Origin: an uncultured Pseudoflavonifractor sp.
Lineage (GTDB): Bacteria > Bacillota > Clostridia > Oscillospirales > Oscillospiraceae
Direction: 5' to 3'
Assembly (NCBI GenBank): GCA_947651395.1
Contig: CANSYW010000007.1
Span: 46,024 to 110,023, forward strand
Length of the DNA stretch: 64,000 nt
Below the pieces are notes generated by a model. The model was not told where the DNA came from. It was given only the letters and a program-made list of their open reading frames with translations, and made no database searches. The position numbers and the translations under genes were made by a program. Of the stretch, positions 57,404 through 64,000 are shown piece after piece; the first letter of the stretch is position 1; each line of letters opens with the position of its first letter.

Positions 57404-60166
57404 ATGGGAATTTTGAAAAAGCTCTTCGGGTCCACCTCGGAGAAGGAAGTCCGGGCCCTGGAGCCCATGGTAAAGAAGATCGAGGCGCTGGAGGAGGAGT
57501 ACAAGGCCCTCACCGACGCCCAGCTTCAGGCGAAAACGCCGGAATTTAAGGAGCGGCTGAAGAGCGGCGAGAGTCTGGACGACATCCTGCCCGAGGCCTT
57601 TGCCACCTGCCGGGAGGCCTCCTGGCGGGTGCTGGGGATGCGCCACTTCCGGGTGCAGCTTATCGGCGGTATCATCCTCCACCAGGGGCGCATCGCCGAG
57701 ATGCGCACCGGCGAGGGCAAGACCCTGGTGGCCACCCTGCCTGCCTACCTCAACGCCCTTACCGGCGAGGGGGTGCACATCGTCACCGTCAACGACTATC
57801 TGGCCAAGCGCGACTCGGAGTGGATGGGCAAGCTCTACCGGTTCCTGGGCCTCAGCGTGGGTCTGATCATCCACGACGTGCCCCCCTCGGAGCGGAAGGC
57901 GGCCTACGCCGCCGACATCACTTACGGCACCAATAACGAGTTCGGTTTCGATTACCTGCGGGACAACATGGCCATCTACGCCAGCGAGCTGGTACAGCGG
58001 GGCCACGCCTTCGCCGTTGTGGACGAGGTGGATTCCATCCTCATCGACGAGGCCCGCACCCCCCTCATCATCTCCGGTCAGGGGGATCAGTCCACCCAGC
58101 TCTACCAGATCGTGGATCACTTTGTCTCCACCCTCAAGTGCAAGGTCTACGCCAAGACCGACGCCAAGGAGGAGGAGGATCCCGACCTGGACGCCGATTA
58201 CGTGGTGGACGAGAAGGCCAAGACGGCCACCCTCACCGCCCGGGGCGTGGAGAAGGCGGAGCGGGCGTTCAACATCGAGAATCTGTCCGACCCGGACAAC
58301 GCCACCCTCTCCCACCACATCAACCAGGCCATCCGGGCCCGGGGCATCATGAAGCGGGACATTGACTACGTGGTGAAGGACAACCAGGTCATTATCGTGG
58401 ACGAGTTCACCGGGCGGCTCATGTTCGGCCGCCGGTTCAACGAGGGGCTCCACCAGGCCATCGAGGCCAAGGAGCACGTGGAGGTGCAGCGGGAGAGCAA
58501 GACCCTGGCCACCATCACCTTCCAGAATTATTTCCGCCTGTACGGAAAGCTCTCCGGTATGACGGGCACCGCCATGACCGAGGAGGAGGAGTTCAACGGC
58601 ACCTACGCCCTGGACGTGGTGGAGATCCCCACCAACAAGGCGGTGGCCCGGGAAGACCACGACGACGTGGTCTATAAGTCCGAAGCGGGCAAGTTCCGGG
58701 CGGTGATCGAGCAGATCAAGGAGTGCCACGAAAAGGGCCAGCCGGTGCTGGTGGGCACCATCTCCATCGAAAAGTCGGAGATCCTCTCCGAGATGCTCAA
58801 GCGGCAGGGGATCAAGCACAACGTGCTCAACGCCAAGAACCACGAGAAGGAAGCGGAGATCGTGGCCCAGGCGGGCAAGTTCGGGGCGGTGACTGTGGCC
58901 ACCAACATGGCCGGCCGTGGTACGGACATCATGCTGGGCGGCAACGCCGAATTTTTGGCCAAGGCCGACCTGCGGCGGGCGGGGATGAGCGATGAGCTCA
59001 TTGCCGAGGCCACCGGCTTTGCCGATACCGACGACCAGGAGATCATTGCGGCCCGGAAAGCGTTCCAGGAGGCGGAGGCCAAGTATAAGGAAGAGATCAA
59101 GCCGGAGGCCGACCGGGTGCGCCAGGCCGGGGGCCTGTTCATTGTGGGCACCGAGCGGCACGAGTCCCGCCGGATCGACAACCAGCTCCGGGGCCGCGCC
59201 GGACGGCAGGGCGACCCGGGGGAGACCCGGTTCTTCCTGTCCCTGGAGGACGACATCATGCGCCTGTTCGGCTCCGAGCGGGTGATGGGCATGATGGATA
59301 AGCTGGGGGTGGACGAGGACACCCCCATTGAGCAGAAGATGCTCACCAACGCCATTGAGAATTCCCAGAAGCAGGTGGAGTCCCGGAACTTCCAGACCCG
59401 GAAGAGCACCCTGGAGTACGACGACGTGATGAACACCCAGCGTGAGGTCATCTACAAGCAGCGCCGTCAGGTGCTGGACGGAGAGGACATTCACGGCAGT
59501 ATCCGCAAGATGATGGATTCCATCATCGAAAACGCCGTGCTGGGCCATACAGGAGAGCACGAGCACCTCACCGCCGAGGGCTGGCGTGCCGCCACCGAGC
59601 ATTTCCGGGGGGTATTCCTGGCCCCCAATGATATGCTCTATACCGACGATGAGCTTGCCGGAATGTCCGCCCAGTCACTCATTGAAAAGCTCCGGGAGAA
59701 GGCCTCCACCGTCTATGACGCCAAGGAGCGGGAGTTGGGCGAGACCCTGATGCGGGAGCTGGAGCGGGTGGTGATGCTCCGGGTGGTGGACGAGTACTGG
59801 ATGGATCACATCGACGCCATGCAGGAGCTGCGCCAGGGCATCGGCCTGCGGGCCTACGGTCAGTCCGACCCCATTGTGGAGTACAAGCGGGAAGGCTACG
59901 ACATGTTTGAGGAGATGATCGCCGCCATCCAGGAGGAGACGGTGCGCCGGATGTTCCTGGTGCGGATCCAGCCCCAGGGCGAGGTGAAGCGGGAGCGGGT
60001 GGCCAAGGTCACCGGCGAGTCCGGGGGAGGCGACGGCACCCTGAAGAAGCAGCCGGTGGTGCGCAAGGGTGTGAAGATCGGCCGCAACGATCCCTGCCCC
60101 TGCGGCAGCGGCAAGAAGTGGAAGAAGTGTGACTGTAAGGAATATCACTCGGAAGAGGATGTGTGA
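57404..60166 (+). CDS. secA: Preprotein translocase ATPase SecA
   Basis: Motor of the Sec pathway, 920 residues. NBD1 has [14 protein letters not shown] (Walker A, about 98) and [19 protein letters not shown]. The preprotein cross-linking domain follows. NBD2 has [44 protein letters not shown] in pieces, and the helical scaffold. The C-terminus carries the Zn-binding motif [14 protein letters not shown] for SecB/ribosome contact. The second ATG at 57404 has AAAGGTG at a good distance; 57398 is too close. GC returns to the high level of the genome. Confidence 0.98.
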   Translation: MGILKKLFGSTSEKEVRALEPMVKKIEALEEEYKALTDAQLQAKTPEFKERLKSGESLDDILPEAFATCREASWRVLGMRHFRVQLIGGIILHQGRIAEMRTGEGKTLVATLPAYLNALTGEGVHIVTVNDYLAKRDSEWMGKLYRFLGLSVGLIIHDVPPSERKAAYAADITYGTNNEFGFDYLRDNMAIYASELVQRGHAFAVVDEVDSILIDEARTPLIISGQGDQSTQLYQIVDHFVSTLKCKVYAKTDAKEEEDPDLDADYVVDEKAKTATLTARGVEKAERAFNIENLSDPDNATLSHHINQAIRARGIMKRDIDYVVKDNQVIIVDEFTGRLMFGRRFNEGLHQAIEAKEHVEVQRESKTLATITFQNYFRLYGKLSGMTGTAMTEEEEFNGTYALDVVEIPTNKAVAREDHDDVVYKSEAGKFRAVIEQIKECHEKGQPVLVGTISIEKSEILSEMLKRQGIKHNVLNAKNHEKEAEIVAQAGKFGAVTVATNMAGRGTDIMLGGNAEFLAKADLRRAGMSDELIAEATGFADTDDQEIIAARKAFQEAEAKYKEEIKPEADRVRQAGGLFIVGTERHESRRIDNQLRGRAGRQGDPGETRFFLSLEDDIMRLFGSERVMGMMDKLGVDEDTPIEQKMLTNAIENSQKQVESRNFQTRKSTLEYDDVMNTQREVIYKQRRQVLDGEDIHGSIRKMMDSIIENAVLGHTGEHEHLTAEGWRAATEHFRGVFLAPNDMLYTDDELAGMSAQSLIEKLREKASTVYDAKERELGETLMRELERVVMLRVVDEYWMDHIDAMQELRQGIGLRAYGQSDPIVEYKREGYDMFEEMIAAIQEETVRRMFLVRIQPQGEVKRERVAKVTGESGGGDGTLKKQPVVRKGVKIGRNDPCPCGSGKKWKKCDCKEYHSEEDV

Positions 60167-60229
60167 GCGCGTTTCCGGAGTGAAGGAAAGCGCCGGGGCG
60201 GTTTGCCCCCCTATGATCTGAACATGCCG

Positions 60230-60273
60230 GCCCTCACCGATCCCGACAGGGGGCGGTGAGGGCTGTACTTTTT
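60230..60273 (+). terminator. Terminator after secA
   Basis: 10-bp stem GCCCTCACCG (60230-60239) with CGGTGAGGGC (60254-60263), then TGTACTTTTT. It lies just before the pgeF ribosome site. Confidence 0.8.
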
Positions 60274-60285
60274 AAGGAGGCGGCT

Positions 60286-61107
60286 ATGGCGTTTTATGAC
60301 AAAGAGAAGGACGGGCTGATCCTGCACACCTCCTCCCTGCTGGAGGAGGCCGGGGTGATCCACGCCTTTACCACCCGGCCCGGAGGGGTCTCGGAAGGGA
60401 TCTACGACTCCCTGAATCTGGGCCGCGGCCGGGGGGACGCACAGGAGCTGGTGCGGGAAAATTACCGCCGTGTGTGTGCCGCCCTGGGGGTGGATATGGG
60501 AAAGATGGTGTCCTCCAGCCAGATACACACCGACGTGGTGCGCCGGGTGACGGAGGGGGATATCGGCAAGGGGTTGGACCGGGAGATCGACTATGACGCC
60601 GACGGACTGGTCACCGATCTGGCCGGGGTGACCCTGACGGTATTTGGGGCGGACTGCCTTACCATTCTCCTCTATGACCCCCTTCGACGGGTCATCGGCG
60701 CCGTCCATGCCGGGTGGCGGGGCACCGCTCTTGGCATCGCGCAGGCGGCGGTGGAACGGATGAAAACGGACTACGGCTGTCGACCGGAACGGCTGCTGGC
60801 GGCCATTGGGCCGGGGATCTCCCGGTGCTGTTTTGAGACCGATGGGGACGTTCCGAAGGCTATGGAAGAGGCCCTGGGAGCACGTGTGTTTGACTTTGTA
60901 GACAAAGAGAAAAGCGGAAAGCACAGGGTGGACTTGAAGGGGATAAACACATTGTGGCTGAAGGGATCCGGAATATTGTCCACAAACATAGACATATCTC
61001 CGGACTGCACCATGTGCCGGCCGGAAAAGTACTGGTCTCACCGCTTCACCCAAGGGCGGCGGGGAAGCCAGGCGACCCTTATTTGTCTGAAGGAGATGGA
61101 GCTATGA
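60286..61107 (+). CDS. pgeF: Peptidoglycan editing factor PgeF (YfiH, multicopper-oxidase fold)
   Basis: Protein of 273 residues of the YfiH/PgeF family, a cytosolic enzyme that removes wrongly built muropeptides (L-Ser for L-Ala). Zn-site residues: His in SSSQIHTD, Cys in VFGADCL and His in GAVHAGWRGT, with IGPGISRCCFE following. AAGGAGGC precedes the ATG at 60286. The stop overlaps the next gene by 4 bases. Confidence 0.93.
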   Translation: MAFYDKEKDGLILHTSSLLEEAGVIHAFTTRPGGVSEGIYDSLNLGRGRGDAQELVRENYRRVCAALGVDMGKMVSSSQIHTDVVRRVTEGDIGKGLDREIDYDADGLVTDLAGVTLTVFGADCLTILLYDPLRRVIGAVHAGWRGTALGIAQAAVERMKTDYGCRPERLLAAIGPGISRCCFETDGDVPKAMEEALGARVFDFVDKEKSGKHRVDLKGINTLWLKGSGILSTNIDISPDCTMCRPEKYWSHRFTQGRRGSQATLICLKEMEL

Positions 61108-62639
61108 GGAGGAGAAAACGAGCCGCTCTTCTCGGCCTGACCATGGTGATGATATTGTCGGGGTGCACCCAGCCTAATCCGGAGACCACCCCCACCCCCG
61201 CCCCCGCGCCCACCCCGGCGGTGGCGGCGGAGAAGAAGCCCTTTGCTCTGGCCTGTTACCCCGCCGGCGGGTTCCATCCCCTTCGGAGCAGCAACCGGAT
61301 AAACCTGTCGCTGTTCCCGCTGCTCTATCAGGGACTGTTCTCTGTGGACGGACAGTTTCGGGCAAAGGAGGAGCTCTGCCAAAGCTATACCGTCAGTGAG
61401 GACGGCCTTGTATGGACCTTCCTGCTGCGCCCTGCCCTCTTCTCCGACGGCTCGCCCCTGACGGGGGCGGAGGCGGCCGCGTCTCTGGAGCAGGCCCGGC
61501 GGAGTTCCCGATATGAGGGCAGGCTGAAGGATGTGACAAAGGTGACGGGATCGGAGGACAGTGTGACCGTGACACTGCGCCGCCCCAACGCCGCTCTGCC
61601 CGTGCTGTTGGATGTACCCGTTTTTAAGGAGACTGAGGATCCCCAGCGCCCTCTGGGCACCGGGCGATATTATCTGGCCGGGGAGGGGGAGAGCCTGGCC
61701 CTGGCGGCCCGGGATGGCTGGGAGGCGCCGGTGGATCCCATCGGACTGCGCAGTGTGGCCTCGGGGGACGAGCTGGTCTATGCCTTTGACGCCCAGGAGG
61801 TGGCCCTGGTGGACGCCGACCTCACGGGAACCAACGCCCTGGGCTACTCCGGACGGTTCGAGACCACCGACTATCCCACCACCACGCTGCTCTATGTGGG
61901 CTGCAACACCAGAAGCGGGGCCTGCAGGGAGCTGGGGGTGCGGCAGGCCCTGCTGCGGAGCTTTGACCGGGAGGAGATCGCCCGTCGGCTTCTGGATCGC
62001 AGGGCGGTGGCCTCGGCTCTGCCCATCCATCCCTGGGCGGAGGGCTATGACCGGGAGCTGGCCGACACCCTGAAATATGATCCCGCCGCCGCGGAAGAGA
62101 TACTGGAGCTGGCGGGCTGGGAAAAGGACGAGGAGGAGCGGCTGCGGCGGGGCAGGAGCACACTGGCCCTGCGGCTGGTGGTGAACCAGGACAACATCTA
62201 TAAGGTGACGGTGGCCGAGGCTCTGGCGGAGGATCTCCGGGGGATCGGATGTGACGTGACCCTGGCCAAGTTGCCCTGGGAGGAGTTTACCGCCGCCCTG
62301 AGCCGGGGGGAGTTTGACCTCTATCTGGGGGAGACCACCCTCACGGCGGACTTTGATCCCGAGGCCCTTCTGGGGGCGGGAGGAGCGCTCAATTACGGCG
62401 GATTTTCCGACCGGGAGCTGGAGGAGCTGATGGAGCGCTACCGGAGCGCGGGGGAAGAGACCCGGGCCATGGCGGCCTCCGAGCTCTGGACCCGGGCGGC
62501 GGAGATGGCGCCCATCCTCCCCCTGTGCTTCAAAAACGGATCTGTGCTCACCCAGTGGGGGCAGATGGGCAATGTGACGCCCACCCAGCGGGACGTGTTT
62601 GCCGGTATGGAGAACTGGCGGGTGAAGGGTTATTCCTGA
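61104..62639 (+). CDS. Peptide/nickel-type (SBP family 5) ABC substrate-binding lipoprotein
   Basis: Extracellular binding protein of 511 residues. Lipobox LSGCTQ (Cys about 20), Pro/Thr linker, then the DppA/OppA fold: PLLYQGLFSVDGQFR, YTVSEDGLVWTFLLRPALFSDGSPL (pieces of the family hallmark) and ELGVRQALLRSFDREEIA. No permease or ATPase gene is in this window, so it is an orphan receptor or a peptide-sensing lipoprotein. It is coupled to pgeF by ATGA, which hints at a role in muropeptide handling (inference). Confidence 0.88.
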   Translation: MRRRKRAALLGLTMVMILSGCTQPNPETTPTPAPAPTPAVAAEKKPFALACYPAGGFHPLRSSNRINLSLFPLLYQGLFSVDGQFRAKEELCQSYTVSEDGLVWTFLLRPALFSDGSPLTGAEAAASLEQARRSSRYEGRLKDVTKVTGSEDSVTVTLRRPNAALPVLLDVPVFKETEDPQRPLGTGRYYLAGEGESLALAARDGWEAPVDPIGLRSVASGDELVYAFDAQEVALVDADLTGTNALGYSGRFETTDYPTTTLLYVGCNTRSGACRELGVRQALLRSFDREEIARRLLDRRAVASALPIHPWAEGYDRELADTLKYDPAAAEEILELAGWEKDEEERLRRGRSTLALRLVVNQDNIYKVTVAEALAEDLRGIGCDVTLAKLPWEEFTAALSRGEFDLYLGETTLTADFDPEALLGAGGALNYGGFSDRELEELMERYRSAGEETRAMAASELWTRAAEMAPILPLCFKNGSVLTQWGQMGNVTPTQRDVFAGMENWRVKGYS

Positions 62640-62667
62640 AGATTTTCTGACAAGCCCTTCCCGGCGC

Positions 62668-62711
62668 TTGACGGGAGAAAAGGGGCCGGATATAATAGGC
62701 TCAGATCCGGC
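62668..62711 (+). promoter_or_regulatory. Promoter of the orphan response regulator, flanked by an inverted repeat
   Basis: TTGACG (62668-62673), 17 bases, TATAAT (62691-62696). The exact inverted repeat GCCGGAT (62685-62691) / ATCCGGC (62705-62711) brackets the -10 and start. The leader to the ATG at 62819 is about 115 bases and has no obvious open frame. Confidence 0.8.
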
Positions 62712-62818
62712 TCGTCCGGAGGGGGAAGAGTCGTGGGAATTGATATGTGACTACAATTGCAAACCATTGAAAATAAAAGGAAGACAAGGATAGTCAATCC
62801 CTTGAAGGAGGCGAGAAT

Positions 62819-63508
62819 ATGGAGGCCAATATCCTGGTGGTGGATGACGAGAGCGAGATCGTGGATCTGGTGAGCGTATATCTGCGTGGAGAGGGATTTC
62901 AGGTGTTCCCCTGCACCTCGGGCACCGAGGCGTTGGCGGTGGTGGCCCGGGAGAAGCTGGATATGGCGGTGCTGGACGTGATGCTGCCCGACATTTCGGG
63001 TATGAGCCTGTGCGCGGAGATCCGGCGCAACCATCAGTTCCCCATCTTGATGCTCACGGCCCGGGGAGAGGACACCGACAAGATCACCGGACTGACGGTG
63101 GGGGCGGACGACTATATGACCAAGCCCTTTAGCCCGCTGGAGCTGGTAGCTCGGGTGAAGGCCCAGTTGCGGCGCTATACCAGCTATAACAGTGGAGAGC
63201 GGGAGACGGGGGAGAGTCTGAGCGTCAACGGACTGACCATCAACAAGACCACCCATCAGTGCTGGCTCTACGATGAGCTTCTGAGTCTGACCCCCATTGA
63301 GTTTGACATCCTGTGGCTGCTGTGCGCCAACCGGGGGAAGGTGATCTCCGCCGAGGCACTCTTTGAGACGGTGTGGGGGGAGAAGTATCTGGATCGGAAC
63401 AATACGGTTATGGTGCATATCCGTCGACTGCGGGAAAAATTGGGGGAGCCGGGCCGGAATCCCAGATTTATCAAGACAGTCTGGGGCGTGGGATACAAGA
63501 TCGAATAG
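62819..63508 (+). CDS. Orphan OmpR-family response regulator
   Basis: Response regulator of 229 residues. Receiver: acidic pair VVDDESE, phospho-Asp about 53 in AVLDVMLPD, Thr in LMLTARGED and Lys in MTKPFSP, all intact. The C-terminal winged helix shows LSLTPIEFDILWLL and NTVMVHIRRLREKLGE. It resembles the VanR branch. AAGGAGG upstream. No kinase gene follows: the next genes are tRNAs, so its kinase is elsewhere or absent. Confidence 0.94.
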   Translation: MEANILVVDDESEIVDLVSVYLRGEGFQVFPCTSGTEALAVVAREKLDMAVLDVMLPDISGMSLCAEIRRNHQFPILMLTARGEDTDKITGLTVGADDYMTKPFSPLELVARVKAQLRRYTSYNSGERETGESLSVNGLTINKTTHQCWLYDELLSLTPIEFDILWLLCANRGKVISAEALFETVWGEKYLDRNNTVMVHIRRLREKLGEPGRNPRFIKTVWGVGYKIE

Positions 63509-63547
63509 GAGAAGGGGAAAATTTTGCCCTTTTCTGTGAATTTTTCA

Positions 63548-63576
63548 TTGACATTCCCTTTGGAATCGGGTATACT
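63548..63576 (+). promoter_or_regulatory. Promoter of the tRNA-Met-Glu-Val cluster
   Basis: TTGACA (63548-63553), exactly 17 bases, TATACT (63571-63576), about 30 bases before the first tRNA. The spacer matches part of the tRNA-Thr terminator at the left window edge (19 of 20 bases). Confidence 0.92.
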
Positions 63577-63606
63577 AATTCTTGCCCTGCTCGGCAAGGG
63601 CCATAT

Positions 63607-63683
63607 GGCGGCATAGCTCAGTTGGCTAGAGCATACGGTTCATACCCGTAGTGTCCCCGGTTCAAATCCAGGTGCCGCTACCA
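63607..63683 (+). tRNA. tRNA-Met(CAT)
   Basis: Acceptor GGCGGCA/TGCCGCT (first pair G-U), D-arm GCTC/GAGC, anticodon stem TACGG/CCGTA with loop TTCATAC (CAT), T-arm with TTCAAAT, encoded CCA. The first pair is not the mismatch of an initiator, so this is probably an elongator or an Ile2-type tRNA with a modified C34. Confidence 0.93.
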
Positions 63684-63746
63684 TTCTCCACGGGGCGCCG
63701 GGCGTCCCGTGGGGATATCCTTCGGGCGGATGCGTCGGGAGTCCAT

Positions 63747-63821
63747 GGCGCGTTGGTCAAGAGGTTAAGACACCGCCCTTTCACGGCGGTAACATGGGTT
63801 CGATTCCCATACGCGTCACCA
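63747..63821 (+). tRNA. tRNA-Glu(TTC)
   Basis: Acceptor GGCGCGT/ACGCGTC, anticodon stem CCGCC/GGCGG with loop CTTTCAC (anticodon TTC), T-arm ATGGG-TTCGATT-CCCAT, encoded CCA. Confidence 0.94.
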
Positions 63822-63824
63822 TAT

Positions 63825-63901
63825 GGAGGCTTAGCTCAGCTGGTTAGAGCGCATGCTTCACACGCATGAGGTCACTGGTTCGAGTCCAGTAGTCTCCACC
63901 A
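63825..63901 (+). tRNA. tRNA-Val(CAC)
   Basis: Acceptor GGAGGCT/AGTCTCC, D-arm GCTC/GAGC, anticodon stem CATGC/GCATG with loop TTCACAC (CAC), T-arm ACTGG-TTCGAGT-CCAGT, encoded CCA. Three bases after tRNA-Glu. Confidence 0.94.
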
Positions 63902-63937
63902 AAAGAAATGAGACACCGAAAGGTGTCTCATTTCTTT
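63902..63937 (+). terminator. Terminator of the tRNA cluster
   Basis: Perfect 16-bp stem (63902-63917 with 63922-63937), GAAA tetraloop, T run inside the stem. Nothing recognisable follows to the window end. Confidence 0.92.
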
Positions 63938-64000
63938 TGGTATGGAGGCTGGGACGAGAACCAGCGGTTCGATCTATGGCCCCTTAGAGGCTGTGCCTCT

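Overview
The window looks like the chromosome of a high-GC, gut-type Clostridia, most likely of the Oscillospiraceae (Flavonifractor/Lawsonibacter/Intestinimonas-like). This is inferred from gene content and order: Gram-positive rplU-prp-rpmA-obgE with a cleavable L27 N-terminus, pyruvate phosphate dikinase, DUF1836, an S-layer-homology protein, BspA-type repeats, lipoprotein-type solute receptors, and sigma-A promoters with AGGAGG ribosome sites. No rRNA, CRISPR array, insertion sequence or integrase is visible. tRNA genes lie at both edges: a partial tRNA-Thr at the left, and Met, Glu and Val at the right.

Layout. 1-8.0 kb: tRNA-Thr, a two-component system (minus strand) and a divergent MacA/MacB-like export operon ending in an SLH surface protein. 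The operon promoter carries an OmpR-type direct repeat over its -35. 8.0-16 kb: a DctPQM TRAP transporter operon with a LarA-like racemase and a DUF169 protein, divergent from a GntR regulator, an enolase-superfamily acid-sugar dehydratase and a glutaredoxin-like protein. Three near-identical palindromes lie at the three promoters. 16-27 kb: one long minus-strand operon with a DUF1537 four-carbon acid sugar kinase, Fe-alcohol dehydrogenase, DapA-type lyase, PdxA2-like dehydrogenase, TAXI-TRAP transporter, sugar epimerase, SDR, sialidase-like protein and YhcH. A divergent PrpR-like regulator faces it. Together 8-27 kb reads as a sugar-acid uptake and catabolism locus whose substrate cannot be read from sequence.

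29-43 kb is mostly housekeeping: trmO, azlCD, ppdK, DUF1836-degV, prmA behind a possible attenuator, a metallophosphoesterase, an XRE / Fe-ADH / TauE-type exporter operon with a divergent HTH gene, and rplU-prp-rpmA-obgE with an L21 leader. 43-48 kb holds a cell-surface SGNH trio in which one hydrolase lacks its catalytic residues, a YjjG nucleotidase, a split ThrE exporter, a DUF3783 protein and an EamA transporter.

48-64 kb: a large secreted transglutaminase/leucine-rich-repeat protein, rlmD, a DUF3298-type lipoprotein, a MarR regulator, a lower-GC pair (PatB/MalY C-S lyase and an APC permease) that looks acquired, secA, pgeF, an orphan peptide-type solute receptor, an orphan OmpR-family response regulator, and the tRNA cluster. 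Many start codons were moved inward from the longest open frame on ribosome-site evidence. All functions are from visible motifs and family knowledge; no database search was run.
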